Source: Wohlfahrtiimonas sp. | GTDB lineage: Bacteria > Pseudomonadota > Gammaproteobacteria > Cardiobacteriales > Wohlfahrtiimonadaceae | Reading direction: 5' to 3' | Assembly: GCA_030149965.1 (NCBI GenBank) | Contig: JASLHB010000042.1 | Location: 1 to 10,844, forward strand | Length of the DNA: 10,844 nt | Shown here: positions 1 through 7,401 of the stretch, one piece after another | Numbering within the stretch: the stretch's first letter is position 1 | Layout: every line of letters starts with the position of its first letter | The notes under the pieces: generated by a model | What the model saw: only the letters and a program-made list of their open reading frames with translations | Databases searched by the model: none | Told to the model about the DNA's origin: nothing | Translations under genes and position numbers: made by a program

Positions 1-2761
1 CGAATCTTATTTAGCGGACCCACATTCTGTATCAGAAGAGTGGGTGTCTTTTTTTAAAGACTTTAAAAATGATGAAACAATCAACGTATCTCATTCAGCT
101 GTTAAGAAGTCTTTTGAAGAATTGGCAAAAATTAAAAATAATTCAGCTGCACAGTACACTATTGATCCTGTAGCATCTGAAAAGCAAGCCGCTGTTCTTC
201 GTTTGATTGAAGCTTATCGTATTCGTGGTCATCAAGCTGCACATTTATGCCCAGTACAAATTAGAGAGCGCCAAATCATTCCTGAATTGTCACCAGAATT
301 TCATGGTTTGAGCATGAATGATCTGGAAACAGAGTTTAACTCTGGCACATTGACTAATGTTGCACAGATGAAATTGAAAGACATCATTGCGATCCTCAAT
401 AGAATATATACACAATCTATTGGCGCTGAATACATGCATATAACAAAAACAGAAGAGCGCACATGGATTCAGAATCAATTAGAAAGCGTTAAAACAAATA
501 TTAAATATTCTAAAGAGCAAAAAGTTGAAACTTTAAAAGAGTTAATTTCTGCTGAGGGTTTAGAACGTTATTTACATACACGTTATGTTGGTCAAAAACG
601 CTTCTCTTTAGAAGGTAGTGATGCATTGATCCCAATGATGCATGAATTAATCGATCAATCGAGTGAAGAAGGTGCTGAAGAAATTATCATCGGTATGGCT
701 CACCGTGGTCGTTTGAACATGCTTGTGAATATTTTAGGTAAAGCGCCAAAAGATTTGTTTGATGAATTCGAAGGTAAGCGCACAGTAGAACGTGGTAATG
801 GTGACGTTAAATACCACATGGGCTTCTCTTCAAGTATTCAAACTAAACATGGTGATTTACATTTAGCATTGATGTTTAACCCATCACATTTGGAAATTGT
901 TAATCCAGTAACAGAAGGTTCGGTTCGTGCACGTTTAGAGCGCCGTGCTGTAAACTTATCTCCATTACCATTCAATACGGTTTTACCTGTATTAATTCAT
1001 GGTGATGCTGCATTTGCTGGCCAAGGCGTTGTGATGGAAACATTACAGTTGTCTGAAGTTCGCGGTTACCGTTGTGGTGGTACAGTTCACATTATCGTGA
1101 ATAACCAAATTGGTTTCACAACTTCGAATCCATTAGACGTTCGTTCATCTGCGTACAGTTCAGATGTTGCTAAATTAATTCAAGCACCAATTTTCCATGT
1201 GAATGGTGATGATCCTGAAGCAGTTAAATTCATCGCTGAATTAGCTATCAACTATCGTCAGACTTTTAACAAAGATGTGGTGATTGACTTAGTTTCTTAT
1301 CGTCGTTTAGGTCATAACGAAGCGGATGAGCCAAGTGCAACACACCCAATGATGTACAAGAAAAACAAAGCACACAAAAAACCGGCAGCAGTTTATGCCG
1401 ACCGTTTAGTGGCTGAAGGTGTTATTACTGATGCTGAATACAAAGCGATGACTAAAGCTTATAAAGAGCGTTTAGAAGAAGGTAAATCAGTTGGTTACCC
1501 AACAATTCCCGCGATTAATGATACTTATACAAAACGTTGGGCTAAATACTTAAAAGATTCACCAAAATTTGGTACAGATAAGCAAAAAGAAACAAAAACA
1601 TCAGTCTCAGCAAATGAAATTAAATCATTGGCAGAGCAAATGAGTGTGTTGCCACAAGGATTTACATTGCATCCTCGTGTACAAAAAATCTATGAAGATC
1701 GTATTAAAATGGCTTCAGGTGCACAGCCAATAGATTGGGGCTTTGCAGAAAACATGGCTTATGCAACATTAGTGAATGAAGGTCATGGCGTTCGTATTTC
1801 AGGTCAGGATTCTGGTCGTGGTACATTCTTCCATCGTCATGCTGTGCTCCATAACCAAGTAGATGGTTCAAGCTATATTCCAATACAACATCTAGAAAAA
1901 GGTGCTCGTTTTACAGTTATCGACTCAATTTTATCTGAAGCTGCAGTAATGGGCTTTGAATATGGTTATGCGGCAACTGAGCCAGATTCATTAGTGATTT
2001 GGGAAGGCCAATTTGGTGACTTCGCAAACGGCGCACAAGTTGTAATTGATCAGTTTATCTCTGCTGGTGAAACGAAATGGATGCGTTTATGTGGTTTAGT
2101 ATTGTTATTGCCACATGGTTATGAAGGTCAAGGTCCTGAGCATTCATCTGCACGCCCTGAACGTTTCTTACAAATGTGTGCTGAAAACAATATGTCTGTG
2201 GTTGTACCAACAACACCAGCGCAAACATTCCATTTGTTCCGTCGTCAGATTTTACAAGAATATCGTAAACCATTAGTGTGTTTCTCACCGAAGAGCTTAT
2301 TGCGTCATAAATTAGCAGTGAATACTTTGGAAGATTTAACACATGGCGAATTCCAACCAATGATTCCTGAAGTGAAAGAGCTTGAGAATAAAAAGGTTGA
2401 AACATTAGTGGTATCTGTTGGTAAAATTTACTACGATTTATATGAAATGCGTGAAGCACAAAGTTTAAATAATTTTGCTTTAGTGCGTTTAGAAGAGATT
2501 TATCCATTCCCAGCAGCTAAATTAGCTGAAATTGTGGCAACTTATCCTAATGTTAAAGACATTGTATTTGTTCAGGATGAGCCAATCAATCAAGGTTATG
2601 CTTTCTTTGTTCGTGATTATCTCGATATCTACAAATCTAAGAAAGTATCAGTTCGTTATGTAGCGAGAGAGGCAAGTGCATCTCCAGCAGTTGGTTACAA
2701 TAGCATTCATGTTGAACAGCAAAACCAATTGTTACAGCAAGTATTTAATATTGATTTATAA
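1..2761 (+). CDS. sucA: 2-oxoglutarate dehydrogenase E1 component, 5' end outside window
   Basis: E1o is the thiamine-diphosphate-dependent subunit of the cytosolic 2-oxoglutarate dehydrogenase complex. It decarboxylates 2-oxoglutarate and transfers the succinyl group to the lipoyl arm of SucB. The frame is open from base 2, giving 919 visible residues. The first of these (ESYLADPHSVSEEW) match the conserved N-terminal segment of E1o, so by comparison with the roughly 933-residue E. coli protein about 27 codons are missing. The GTG at 44 is therefore an internal valine codon, not the start. Visible landmarks are GAEYMHI (424-444), MAHRGRLN with an active-site histidine (695-718), FNPSHLE, the thiamine-diphosphate pair GDAAFAGQG (1001-1027) and NNQIGFTT (1100-1123), GRGTFFHRHAV, and GYEGQGPEHSSAR in the C-terminal half. 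TAA at 2759-2761 ends the gene. sucB follows after 30 bp in the same frame, which implies a shared transcript. Identity is very secure; the start cannot be seen. Confidence 0.97.
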   Translation, partial: ESYLADPHSVSEEWVSFFKDFKNDETINVSHSAVKKSFEELAKIKNNSAAQYTIDPVASEKQAAVLRLIEAYRIRGHQAAHLCPVQIRERQIIPELSPEFHGLSMNDLETEFNSGTLTNVAQMKLKDIIAILNRIYTQSIGAEYMHITKTEERTWIQNQLESVKTNIKYSKEQKVETLKELISAEGLERYLHTRYVGQKRFSLEGSDALIPMMHELIDQSSEEGAEEIIIGMAHRGRLNMLVNILGKAPKDLFDEFEGKRTVERGNGDVKYHMGFSSSIQTKHGDLHLALMFNPSHLEIVNPVTEGSVRARLERRAVNLSPLPFNTVLPVLIHGDAAFAGQGVVMETLQLSEVRGYRCGGTVHIIVNNQIGFTTSNPLDVRSSAYSSDVAKLIQAPIFHVNGDDPEAVKFIAELAINYRQTFNKDVVIDLVSYRRLGHNEADEPSATHPMMYKKNKAHKKPAAVYADRLVAEGVITDAEYKAMTKAYKERLEEGKSVGYPTIPAINDTYTKRWAKYLKDSPKFGTDKQKETKTSVSANEIKSLAEQMSVLPQGFTLHPRVQKIYEDRIKMASGAQPIDWGFAENMAYATLVNEGHGVRISGQDSGRGTFFHRHAVLHNQVDGSSYIPIQHLEKGARFTVIDSILSEAAVMGFEYGYAATEPDSLVIWEGQFGDFANGAQVVIDQFISAGETKWMRLCGLVLLLPHGYEGQGPEHSSARPERFLQMCAENNMSVVVPTTPAQTFHLFRRQILQEYRKPLVCFSPKSLLRHKLAVNTLEDLTHGEFQPMIPEVKELENKKVETLVVSVGKIYYDLYEMREAQSLNNFALVRLEEIYPFPAAKLAEIVATYPNVKDIVFVQDEPINQGYAFFVRDYLDIYKSKKVSVRYVAREASASPAVGYNSIHVEQQNQLLQQVFNIDL

Positions 2762-2779
2762 AGAACCACCAAAATTTTT

Positions 2780-2785
2780 AAGGAG
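2780..2785 (+). promoter_or_regulatory. Shine-Dalgarno site of sucB
   Basis: AAGGAG lies 6 nt before the ATG at 2792. It is a near-perfect ribosome binding site inside the 30-bp sucA-sucB gap. It fixes the sucB start and suggests efficient independent initiation of E2 within the shared mRNA. The gap has no terminator-like hairpin. Confidence 0.85.
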
Positions 2786-2791
2786 AATCTC

Positions 2792-3991
2792 ATGAGTATT
2801 GAAATTAAAGTTCCGGTATTACCAGAATCAGTAGCAGACGCATTATTGGCTGTATGGCACGTTAAAGAAGGCGATTTCGTTAACGAAGGTGACAACCTTG
2901 TTGATTTAGAAACTGACAAAGTAATGTTGGAAGTTCCTGCAACTATGAGCGGAACAATTCAATCTATCAAAATTCCTGAAGGTACAAACGTAACTGCAGG
3001 CGAAATCTTAGCTGTTTTGGTTGAAGGCGAAGCTGCGCCAGCTGTTAAAGAAGAAGCACCAGTTGCTGAAGTGTCTGAAGATGCTCACAAATTATCTCCA
3101 GCTGTAAAAGTATTGGTTGAAGAAAATAAATTGGATGTATCTGTAATTCCTGCAACAGGTAAAGATGGCCGTCATACTAAAGAAGATATCTTGAAATTCT
3201 TAGAAAATGGCAAATCAGCACCTAAGGCAGCTGCACCTGCGGCGGCAAAAGCTGCTCCAGCCGCTGCACCATTGAATATTCCAATGGGCAACCGTACAGA
3301 ACAACGCGTTCCTATGACTCGTTTACGTGCAACAATCGCTGATCGTTTATTAGAAGCTAAAAACAGTACAGCAATGTTGACAACTTTCAACGAAGTTAAC
3401 ATGGCAAACGTAATCGAATTGCGTAAGAAGCACAAAGACGAATTTGAAAAACGTCATGGCATTAAATTGGGCTTCATGTCTTTCTTCGTAAAAGCAGCTG
3501 TTGAAGCATTGAAAAAATATCCAGCAGTTAATGCATCTATCGATGGTAATGACATGATTTATCATGGTTACTTTGATATCGGTGTTGCAGTATCGTCTCC
3601 ACGTGGTTTAGTTGTGCCTGTAATCCGTGATGCTGATCAAAAATCTTTGGCTGAAATCGAAAAAACAATCATGGATTTCGCAATCCGTGCGAAAGAAGGC
3701 AAGTTAGGTTTAGAAGATATGACAGGTGGTACATTCACTGTAACTAACGGTGGTGTATTCGGTTCTATGATGTCTACTCCAATCATCAATCCGCCACAAA
3801 GCGGTATCTTGGGCATGCATAAAACTTATGATCGTCCAATCGCTGAAAATGGTCAGGTTGTAATCGCACCTATGATGTACTTAGCACATTCTTATGATCA
3901 CAGAATCATCGATGGTAAAGAAGCTGTTGGTTTCTTAGTTGCAATTAAAGATGCGATCGAAGATCCAACTCGTTTATTGTTAGACATCTAA
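2792..3991 (+). CDS. sucB: Dihydrolipoyl succinyltransferase, E2 component of 2-oxoglutarate dehydrogenase
   Basis: SucB forms the core of the 2-oxoglutarate dehydrogenase complex. Its lipoyl arm takes the succinyl group from SucA, passes it to CoA, and is reoxidised by LpdA. The protein has 399 residues (E. coli about 405). Residues 1-76 are a single lipoyl domain with the lipoylation site ETDKV at K43. Residues about 80-99 are an acidic, Ala/Pro-containing linker. Residues 100-137 are the peripheral subunit-binding domain ([11 protein letters not shown]...[12 protein letters not shown]). Residues 141-160 are an Ala/Pro/Lys flexible linker. Residues 165-399 are the catalytic acyltransferase domain. 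The active-site motif SYDHRIIDG places the catalytic histidine at H370 and the aspartate at D374. The segment [11 protein letters not shown] (194-204) and the ending [10 protein letters not shown] are typical of succinyl- rather than acetyltransferases. AAGGAG precedes the start by 6 nt. All catalytic residues are present, and the neighbours sucA and lpdA confirm the role. Confidence 0.97.
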   Translation: MSIEIKVPVLPESVADALLAVWHVKEGDFVNEGDNLVDLETDKVMLEVPATMSGTIQSIKIPEGTNVTAGEILAVLVEGEAAPAVKEEAPVAEVSEDAHKLSPAVKVLVEENKLDVSVIPATGKDGRHTKEDILKFLENGKSAPKAAAPAAAKAAPAAAPLNIPMGNRTEQRVPMTRLRATIADRLLEAKNSTAMLTTFNEVNMANVIELRKKHKDEFEKRHGIKLGFMSFFVKAAVEALKKYPAVNASIDGNDMIYHGYFDIGVAVSSPRGLVVPVIRDADQKSLAEIEKTIMDFAIRAKEGKLGLEDMTGGTFTVTNGGVFGSMMSTPIINPPQSGILGMHKTYDRPIAENGQVVIAPMMYLAHSYDHRIIDGKEAVGFLVAIKDAIEDPTRLLLDI

Positions 3992-4011
3992 TTGAAACAA
4001 TCTTCTTAAAC

Positions 4012-4033
4012 TATAATCACGTTGTTGATTATG
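4012..4033 (+). promoter_or_regulatory. Inverted repeat with embedded TATAAT in the sucB-lpdA spacer
   Basis: ATAATCA (4013-4019) and TGATTAT (4026-4032) form a perfect 7-bp inverted repeat with a 6-nt loop, CGTTGT. A flanking T/G pair could extend it as a wobble in RNA. The left arm contains TATAAT at 4012-4017, an exact sigma-70 -10 hexamer. No good -35 stands 16-18 nt upstream: the sequence at 17 nt is TAATTG, and the better match TTGAAA (3992-3997) is only 14 nt away. It may be a weak or activator-dependent lpdA promoter, an operator, or an RNA hairpin. The inverted repeat is certain; its function is inferred. Confidence 0.4.
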
Positions 4034-4042
4034 AATGATTAA

Positions 4043-4065
4043 AGCCTCGTTGATAAAACGGGGCT
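4043..4065 (+). other. 9-bp RNA hairpin in the sucB-lpdA spacer
   Basis: AGCCTCGTT (4043-4051) pairs with AACGGGGCT (4057-4065) around a 5-nt loop, GATAA. This gives nine contiguous RNA pairs including one G-U. It is followed by AGTAATC rather than a run of T, so it is not a standard intrinsic terminator. It lies 14 nt before the AAGGA of lpdA. Likely roles are a 3'-end stabiliser or processing site for the sucAB mRNA, or partial attenuation into lpdA. The stem is seen directly; the role is inference. Confidence 0.55.
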
Positions 4066-4091
4066 AGTAATCAATCTATAAGGAAATCATC

Positions 4092-5519
4092 ATGGCAAAA
4101 AAATATGACGTCATTGTAATTGGCGGTGGTCCAGCAGGTTATGTTGCAGCAATTCGCGCAGCTCAATTAGGCTTGAAAACAGCTTGTGTTGAAAAATGGT
4201 TATCACCAGAAGGCGCGCCTTCATTGGGTGGAACATGCTTGAATGTTGGTTGTATTCCTTCGAAAGCATTGTTGGAGTCATCTCATCACTTTGCTTATGC
4301 AAAAGAAGGCTTTAGCCAGCACGGTATTAAAGTTGGCGGCGTTGGTATTGATGTTGCACAAATGATCAATCGTAAAGATGAAATCGTTAAGCAATTAACT
4401 GGCGGGATCGCGCAATTATTCAAGGCAAATAAGATTGATTGGTTACAAGGCGAAGGTACTTTGTTCCCTGAGCGCGTTGTAAAAGTTAAAGATCATGATG
4501 GTAAAGTTGAAGAATACCAAGCAGATAACGTAATTTTAGCATCAGGTTCTACGCCAATTGATATCGGTGCTGCACCATTAGATGGCAAGCGCATCATTGA
4601 TTCTGCAGGCGCATTAGCATTGACTGAAGTGCCTAAACGTTTAGGCGTGATCGGTGGTGGTGTTATTGGTTTGGAAATGGCAAGTGTTTGGTCACGTTTA
4701 GGTGCTGAAGTTGTTATTTTTGAAGCAATGGATTCATTCTTAGCGGGCGCTGATACTGCAATCGCACGTGATGCATTGCGTAGCTTTACTAAACAAGGTT
4801 TGGATGTGCGTTTAGGCGCACGTGTATTGTCTACAACAACATCTAAGAAAGATGTGAAAGTGACATATTCAAACACTGAAGGCGAGCACAATGAAACATT
4901 TGATTACTTGTTAGTTGCTGTTGGTCGTGCGCCATATACAGCTAACTTGGTAGATCCAAGTGTTGATTTAGTCATGGATGGTAGTCGCGTTCACGTTGAT
5001 GGTAACTGTTTAACAAGTATTCCTGGTGTTTGGGCGATCGGTGACTTGGTTCGTGGTCCTATGCTTGCACATAAAGGTTCTGAAGAAGGTGTTGCGGTTG
5101 CGGATCGTATCGCTGGTAAATATGCATTTGTTGATTATGATTTAGTACCATTTGTTATCTACACAAGCCCTGAGATTGCTTGGGTTGGTAAAACTGAACA
5201 AGCTTGTAAACAAGAAGGTTTAGAGATTAAAGTAGGTACATTCCCATTTGCAGCATCAGGTCGTGCACGTGCGATGGATGCAGCTGAAGGTCAAGTGAAA
5301 ATCATCGCTGATGCGAAATATGATCGTGTTTTAGGTGTTCATATCTTAGGTGCAAATGCTTCTGAATTAATTCATGAAGCTGTGGTTGCAATGAGCTTTG
5401 GTTCTTCATCAGAAGATATCGCTCGCATCATGCATGCTCACCCAACATTGGCTGAATCTGTGAAAGAAGCTGCTTTGGCAGTGCATAAAGAAGCAATTCA
5501 CATGGTGAACAAAAAGTAA
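4092..5519 (+). CDS. lpdA: Dihydrolipoyl dehydrogenase, E3 component
   Basis: E3 is the FAD flavoprotein that reoxidises dihydrolipoamide on SucB and passes the electrons to NAD+. The protein has 475 residues, the usual family length. The FAD-binding motif IGGGPAGYVAA is at 10-20, with E34 closing the dinucleotide fold. The redox-active disulfide motif GGTCLNVGCIPSK places the cysteines at C49 and C54. The NAD-binding motif VIGGGVIGLE is at 186-195, and the second FAD motif is AIGDLVRGPMLAHKGSEEG. The C-terminal dimerisation domain carries the catalytic pair in HPTLAE, H450 and E455. The insert before the disulfide and the sequence around it resemble Pseudomonas LpdG more than E. coli Lpd. 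TAA at 4068 blocks any upstream in-frame extension, and AAGGA (4080-4084) precedes the ATG by 7 nt. The position after sucAB supports a 2-oxoglutarate dehydrogenase role. Sharing with the pyruvate or glycine cleavage complexes is possible. Confidence 0.96.
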   Translation: MAKKYDVIVIGGGPAGYVAAIRAAQLGLKTACVEKWLSPEGAPSLGGTCLNVGCIPSKALLESSHHFAYAKEGFSQHGIKVGGVGIDVAQMINRKDEIVKQLTGGIAQLFKANKIDWLQGEGTLFPERVVKVKDHDGKVEEYQADNVILASGSTPIDIGAAPLDGKRIIDSAGALALTEVPKRLGVIGGGVIGLEMASVWSRLGAEVVIFEAMDSFLAGADTAIARDALRSFTKQGLDVRLGARVLSTTTSKKDVKVTYSNTEGEHNETFDYLLVAVGRAPYTANLVDPSVDLVMDGSRVHVDGNCLTSIPGVWAIGDLVRGPMLAHKGSEEGVAVADRIAGKYAFVDYDLVPFVIYTSPEIAWVGKTEQACKQEGLEIKVGTFPFAASGRARAMDAAEGQVKIIADAKYDRVLGVHILGANASELIHEAVVAMSFGSSSEDIARIMHAHPTLAESVKEAALAVHKEAIHMVNKK

Positions 5520-5547
5520 TTTAATTTCATTAAATTTTAATCAATGG

Positions 5548-5582
5548 AAAGCCTGCTAATCATTACATTGGCAGGCTTTTTT
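5548..5582 (+). terminator. Intrinsic terminator of the suc-lpdA cluster
   Basis: GCCTGCTAAT (5551-5560) pairs with ATTGGCAGGC (5567-5576) around the loop CATTAC, with one G-U wobble. The stem is followed by TTTTTT (5577-5582). AAA at 5548-5550 extends the stem against the first three T's to 13 bp. It lies 28 bp after the lpdA stop. Read leftward for recD the hairpin is the same, but the tail is only TTTCC, so it should end recD transcripts less efficiently. No other recD terminator is evident in the gap. Confidence 0.92.
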
Positions 5583-5595
5583 ATTTGCGTTTTTT

Positions 5596-7401
5596 CTAAT
5601 GGTTCAATTGGTAGCTAATCCCACTGAATCGCTCAGTTTTGCGTTCAATGGTTTGGCGAATATTGTATGGCGTGCCAATGATTGTGAGATTCTTTTTAGC
5701 TCGTGTAATTCCTGTATAAAGTAGCTCTTTAGTTAGAATTTTGCTAGAAAAATCAGGTAATACAATAATGACATGATCAAATTCACTGCCTTGTGATTTA
5801 TGAATCGTCATGGCAAAAGCTGTTTCATATTGTGGTAAAAGCTGCACAGCAATTTTACGTAATTCGCCATTGTCACTTTCAAAATAAGCAATTAAGCGAT
5901 TATCTTCTCGCACAATAATACCAACATCACCATTGAAGATTTGATTCACATAATCATTTTGCTGAATCATAATGGCTTGACCATGATAAAGTTGGCGATC
6001 ATCTTCAGGCTTAAAGAGTTGCGTGCTGATGTATTCATTGATGAATTTCGTGCCAAAGTCTGAAATATTCGTGGCGCATAGAATTCTCACTTGATGCAAT
6101 GCTTTGAATAGCTCTTCAGATGAAGTTTCAGTTTTGCACAGCTCAATATAAGGTTTCAATAAATCATTAATAGGCTGTAACCAATCTTCATCACGAGAAT
6201 TAATGAAGGTTAATTCTTCAGGATGTTTTTCAATGGTTGGTAAAAATGCACGGTATTTTTGCGCATTTACTGTTTGGGATAATTGCCCGATTCCTGAATC
6301 TCTTGAGAAGCGATGGCTTTCTGTCAATAATGTTACATTATTCAATGGCACATTTTTGGGAGGAAAAACTTCTGTTAGTGATTGATCAATGATGGATTCT
6401 AACAGAGATAATCGAGATTGATCGTAACCAATGTTTTGGCAGATTTCCCCCATGATCGCCCCAGCTTCTACAGATGCTAATTGGTCCTTATCGCCCAAAA
6501 TAATCACGCGAATATTTTGTGGTAAAGCTTGAATTAATAAATTGAAGATATACAAATCAATCATAGATGCCTCATCTATGATGATTAAATCTGTTGGCAA
6601 TGGATGATATGAATGGAATCTTGGTTTAATTTGGTTAGGATTAAAACTCAACAGACGATGCAAAGTTGTACTGTGATTAGGAATTTTATCCAATAATGAG
6701 GTTAATTCAGGATGTGATATTTTGAATTGGCTCTTTTGTTTTTCAATCGATTCACTCAAACGAGCAGCAGCTTTACCTGTTGGCGCAGCTAAAGAGATAT
6801 GCAAATCAGGATGTTCATTCAATAACAATAATAAAACTTTAATGACAGTCGTTGTTTTTCCTGTGCCAGGTCCGCCAGAAATAATAGAAATAGGTGATAA
6901 CAAAGCATTGGCAGCGGCTAATTTCTGTTTATTTAAAATTGCCTCTTTAGGAAAAAGTTCATGTAGCAGGGCGATTGTTTTTTCTGAAGGCTGATCAATC
7001 GTGCTTTCTTGATTGGCTTTAAGGAACTCCACAATGATCTTTTCATAATTCAAATTTTTTGTGAGATAAATGCCAGCTTCAGTGACGCTGATGGGGAAGT
7101 TATCTTTGTCTTGAATCTCATCCAAAACTTTATCCCAATCTGTTTGGCTATTAATATCAGCCAATGTTTTTAAAGTATTGCTGCACTCAATGGCTTTCTC
7201 GTAATTAATATCAGAAATCCACTCATTGGATTGATACAAGAAACTCCGCGGAATCATCGTATGTTTCATGCCATAAGCATGGCTAGTTAATAGTGCGATC
7301 AATTGATGTTGAGGATTATCGGGTGCAGCAACTTTTGCAAAATGGTAATCAATGCTATTGAAAAAGCCTGATTGCTTTGCGTAATTCAATAACTTACTCA
7401 T
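5596..7401 (-). CDS. recD: Exodeoxyribonuclease V subunit alpha, RecD helicase
   Basis: RecD is the 5'-3' superfamily 1B helicase motor of RecBCD, which unwinds and degrades DNA from double-strand ends before RecA loading. The protein has 601 residues (E. coli about 608). The N-terminal 165 residues form the poorly conserved RecC-contacting part. The motor motifs are Walker A GGPGTGKTT (176-184), motif Ia APTGKAAARLSESI (206-219), Walker B IIIDEASMID (273-282), motif III LGDKDQLASVEAG (302-314), TESHRF (360-365), NGDVGI (490-495), AMTIHKSQGSEFD (530-542) and the arginine-finger region YTGITRAKKNL (562-572). All are intact. The start ATG overlaps the recB stop in ATGAGTAA, so translation is probably coupled to recB. 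The gene ends at TAG (5596-5598), convergent to lpdA. Length and DEAS box separate it from the longer RecD2 family of organisms lacking RecBC. Confidence 0.95.
   Translation of the reverse strand: MSKLLNYAKQSGFFNSIDYHFAKVAAPDNPQHQLIALLTSHAYGMKHTMIPRSFLYQSNEWISDINYEKAIECSNTLKTLADINSQTDWDKVLDEIQDKDNFPISVTEAGIYLTKNLNYEKIIVEFLKANQESTIDQPSEKTIALLHELFPKEAILNKQKLAAANALLSPISIISGGPGTGKTTTVIKVLLLLLNEHPDLHISLAAPTGKAAARLSESIEKQKSQFKISHPELTSLLDKIPNHSTTLHRLLSFNPNQIKPRFHSYHPLPTDLIIIDEASMIDLYIFNLLIQALPQNIRVIILGDKDQLASVEAGAIMGEICQNIGYDQSRLSLLESIIDQSLTEVFPPKNVPLNNVTLLTESHRFSRDSGIGQLSQTVNAQKYRAFLPTIEKHPEELTFINSRDEDWLQPINDLLKPYIELCKTETSSEELFKALHQVRILCATNISDFGTKFINEYISTQLFKPEDDRQLYHGQAIMIQQNDYVNQIFNGDVGIIVREDNRLIAYFESDNGELRKIAVQLLPQYETAFAMTIHKSQGSEFDHVIIVLPDFSSKILTKELLYTGITRAKKNLTIIGTPYNIRQTIERKTERFSGISYQLNH

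Noticed and set aside
2055..2507. 150-codon open frame antisense to sucA
   Set aside because: It lies wholly inside the conserved E1o coding region, encodes no recognisable domain, and is explained by the codon bias of the sense gene.
2707..2919. 70-codon antisense frame across the sucA-sucB junction
   Set aside because: Its composition mirrors the sense genes, and the junction is fully explained by the sucA stop and the sucB ribosome binding site.
3212..3272. Ala/Pro-rich repetitive DNA in sucB
   Set aside because: This is the flexible interdomain linker usual in E2 subunits, not a mobile repeat or expansion.
3992..4017. TTGAAA-N14-TATAAT as a strong lpdA promoter
   Set aside because: Both hexamers look good, but a 14-nt spacer is too short for normal sigma-70 recognition. 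Only the -10 was kept, at low confidence.
4493..4891. 132-codon open frame antisense to lpdA
   Set aside because: It is a mirror of the conserved NAD-binding domain of LpdA, with low-complexity Ser/Thr/Pro composition and no domain or ribosome binding site of note.
5521..5547. AT-only palindromic stretch after lpdA as a second terminator
   Set aside because: An ATTAAA/TTTAAT-type stem has no G-C pairs and would not be stable enough to terminate transcription.
6722..6994. 90-codon + strand frame inside recD
   Set aside because: It covers the RecD Walker A region, whose - strand coding is certain. The + strand product has no recognisable features.
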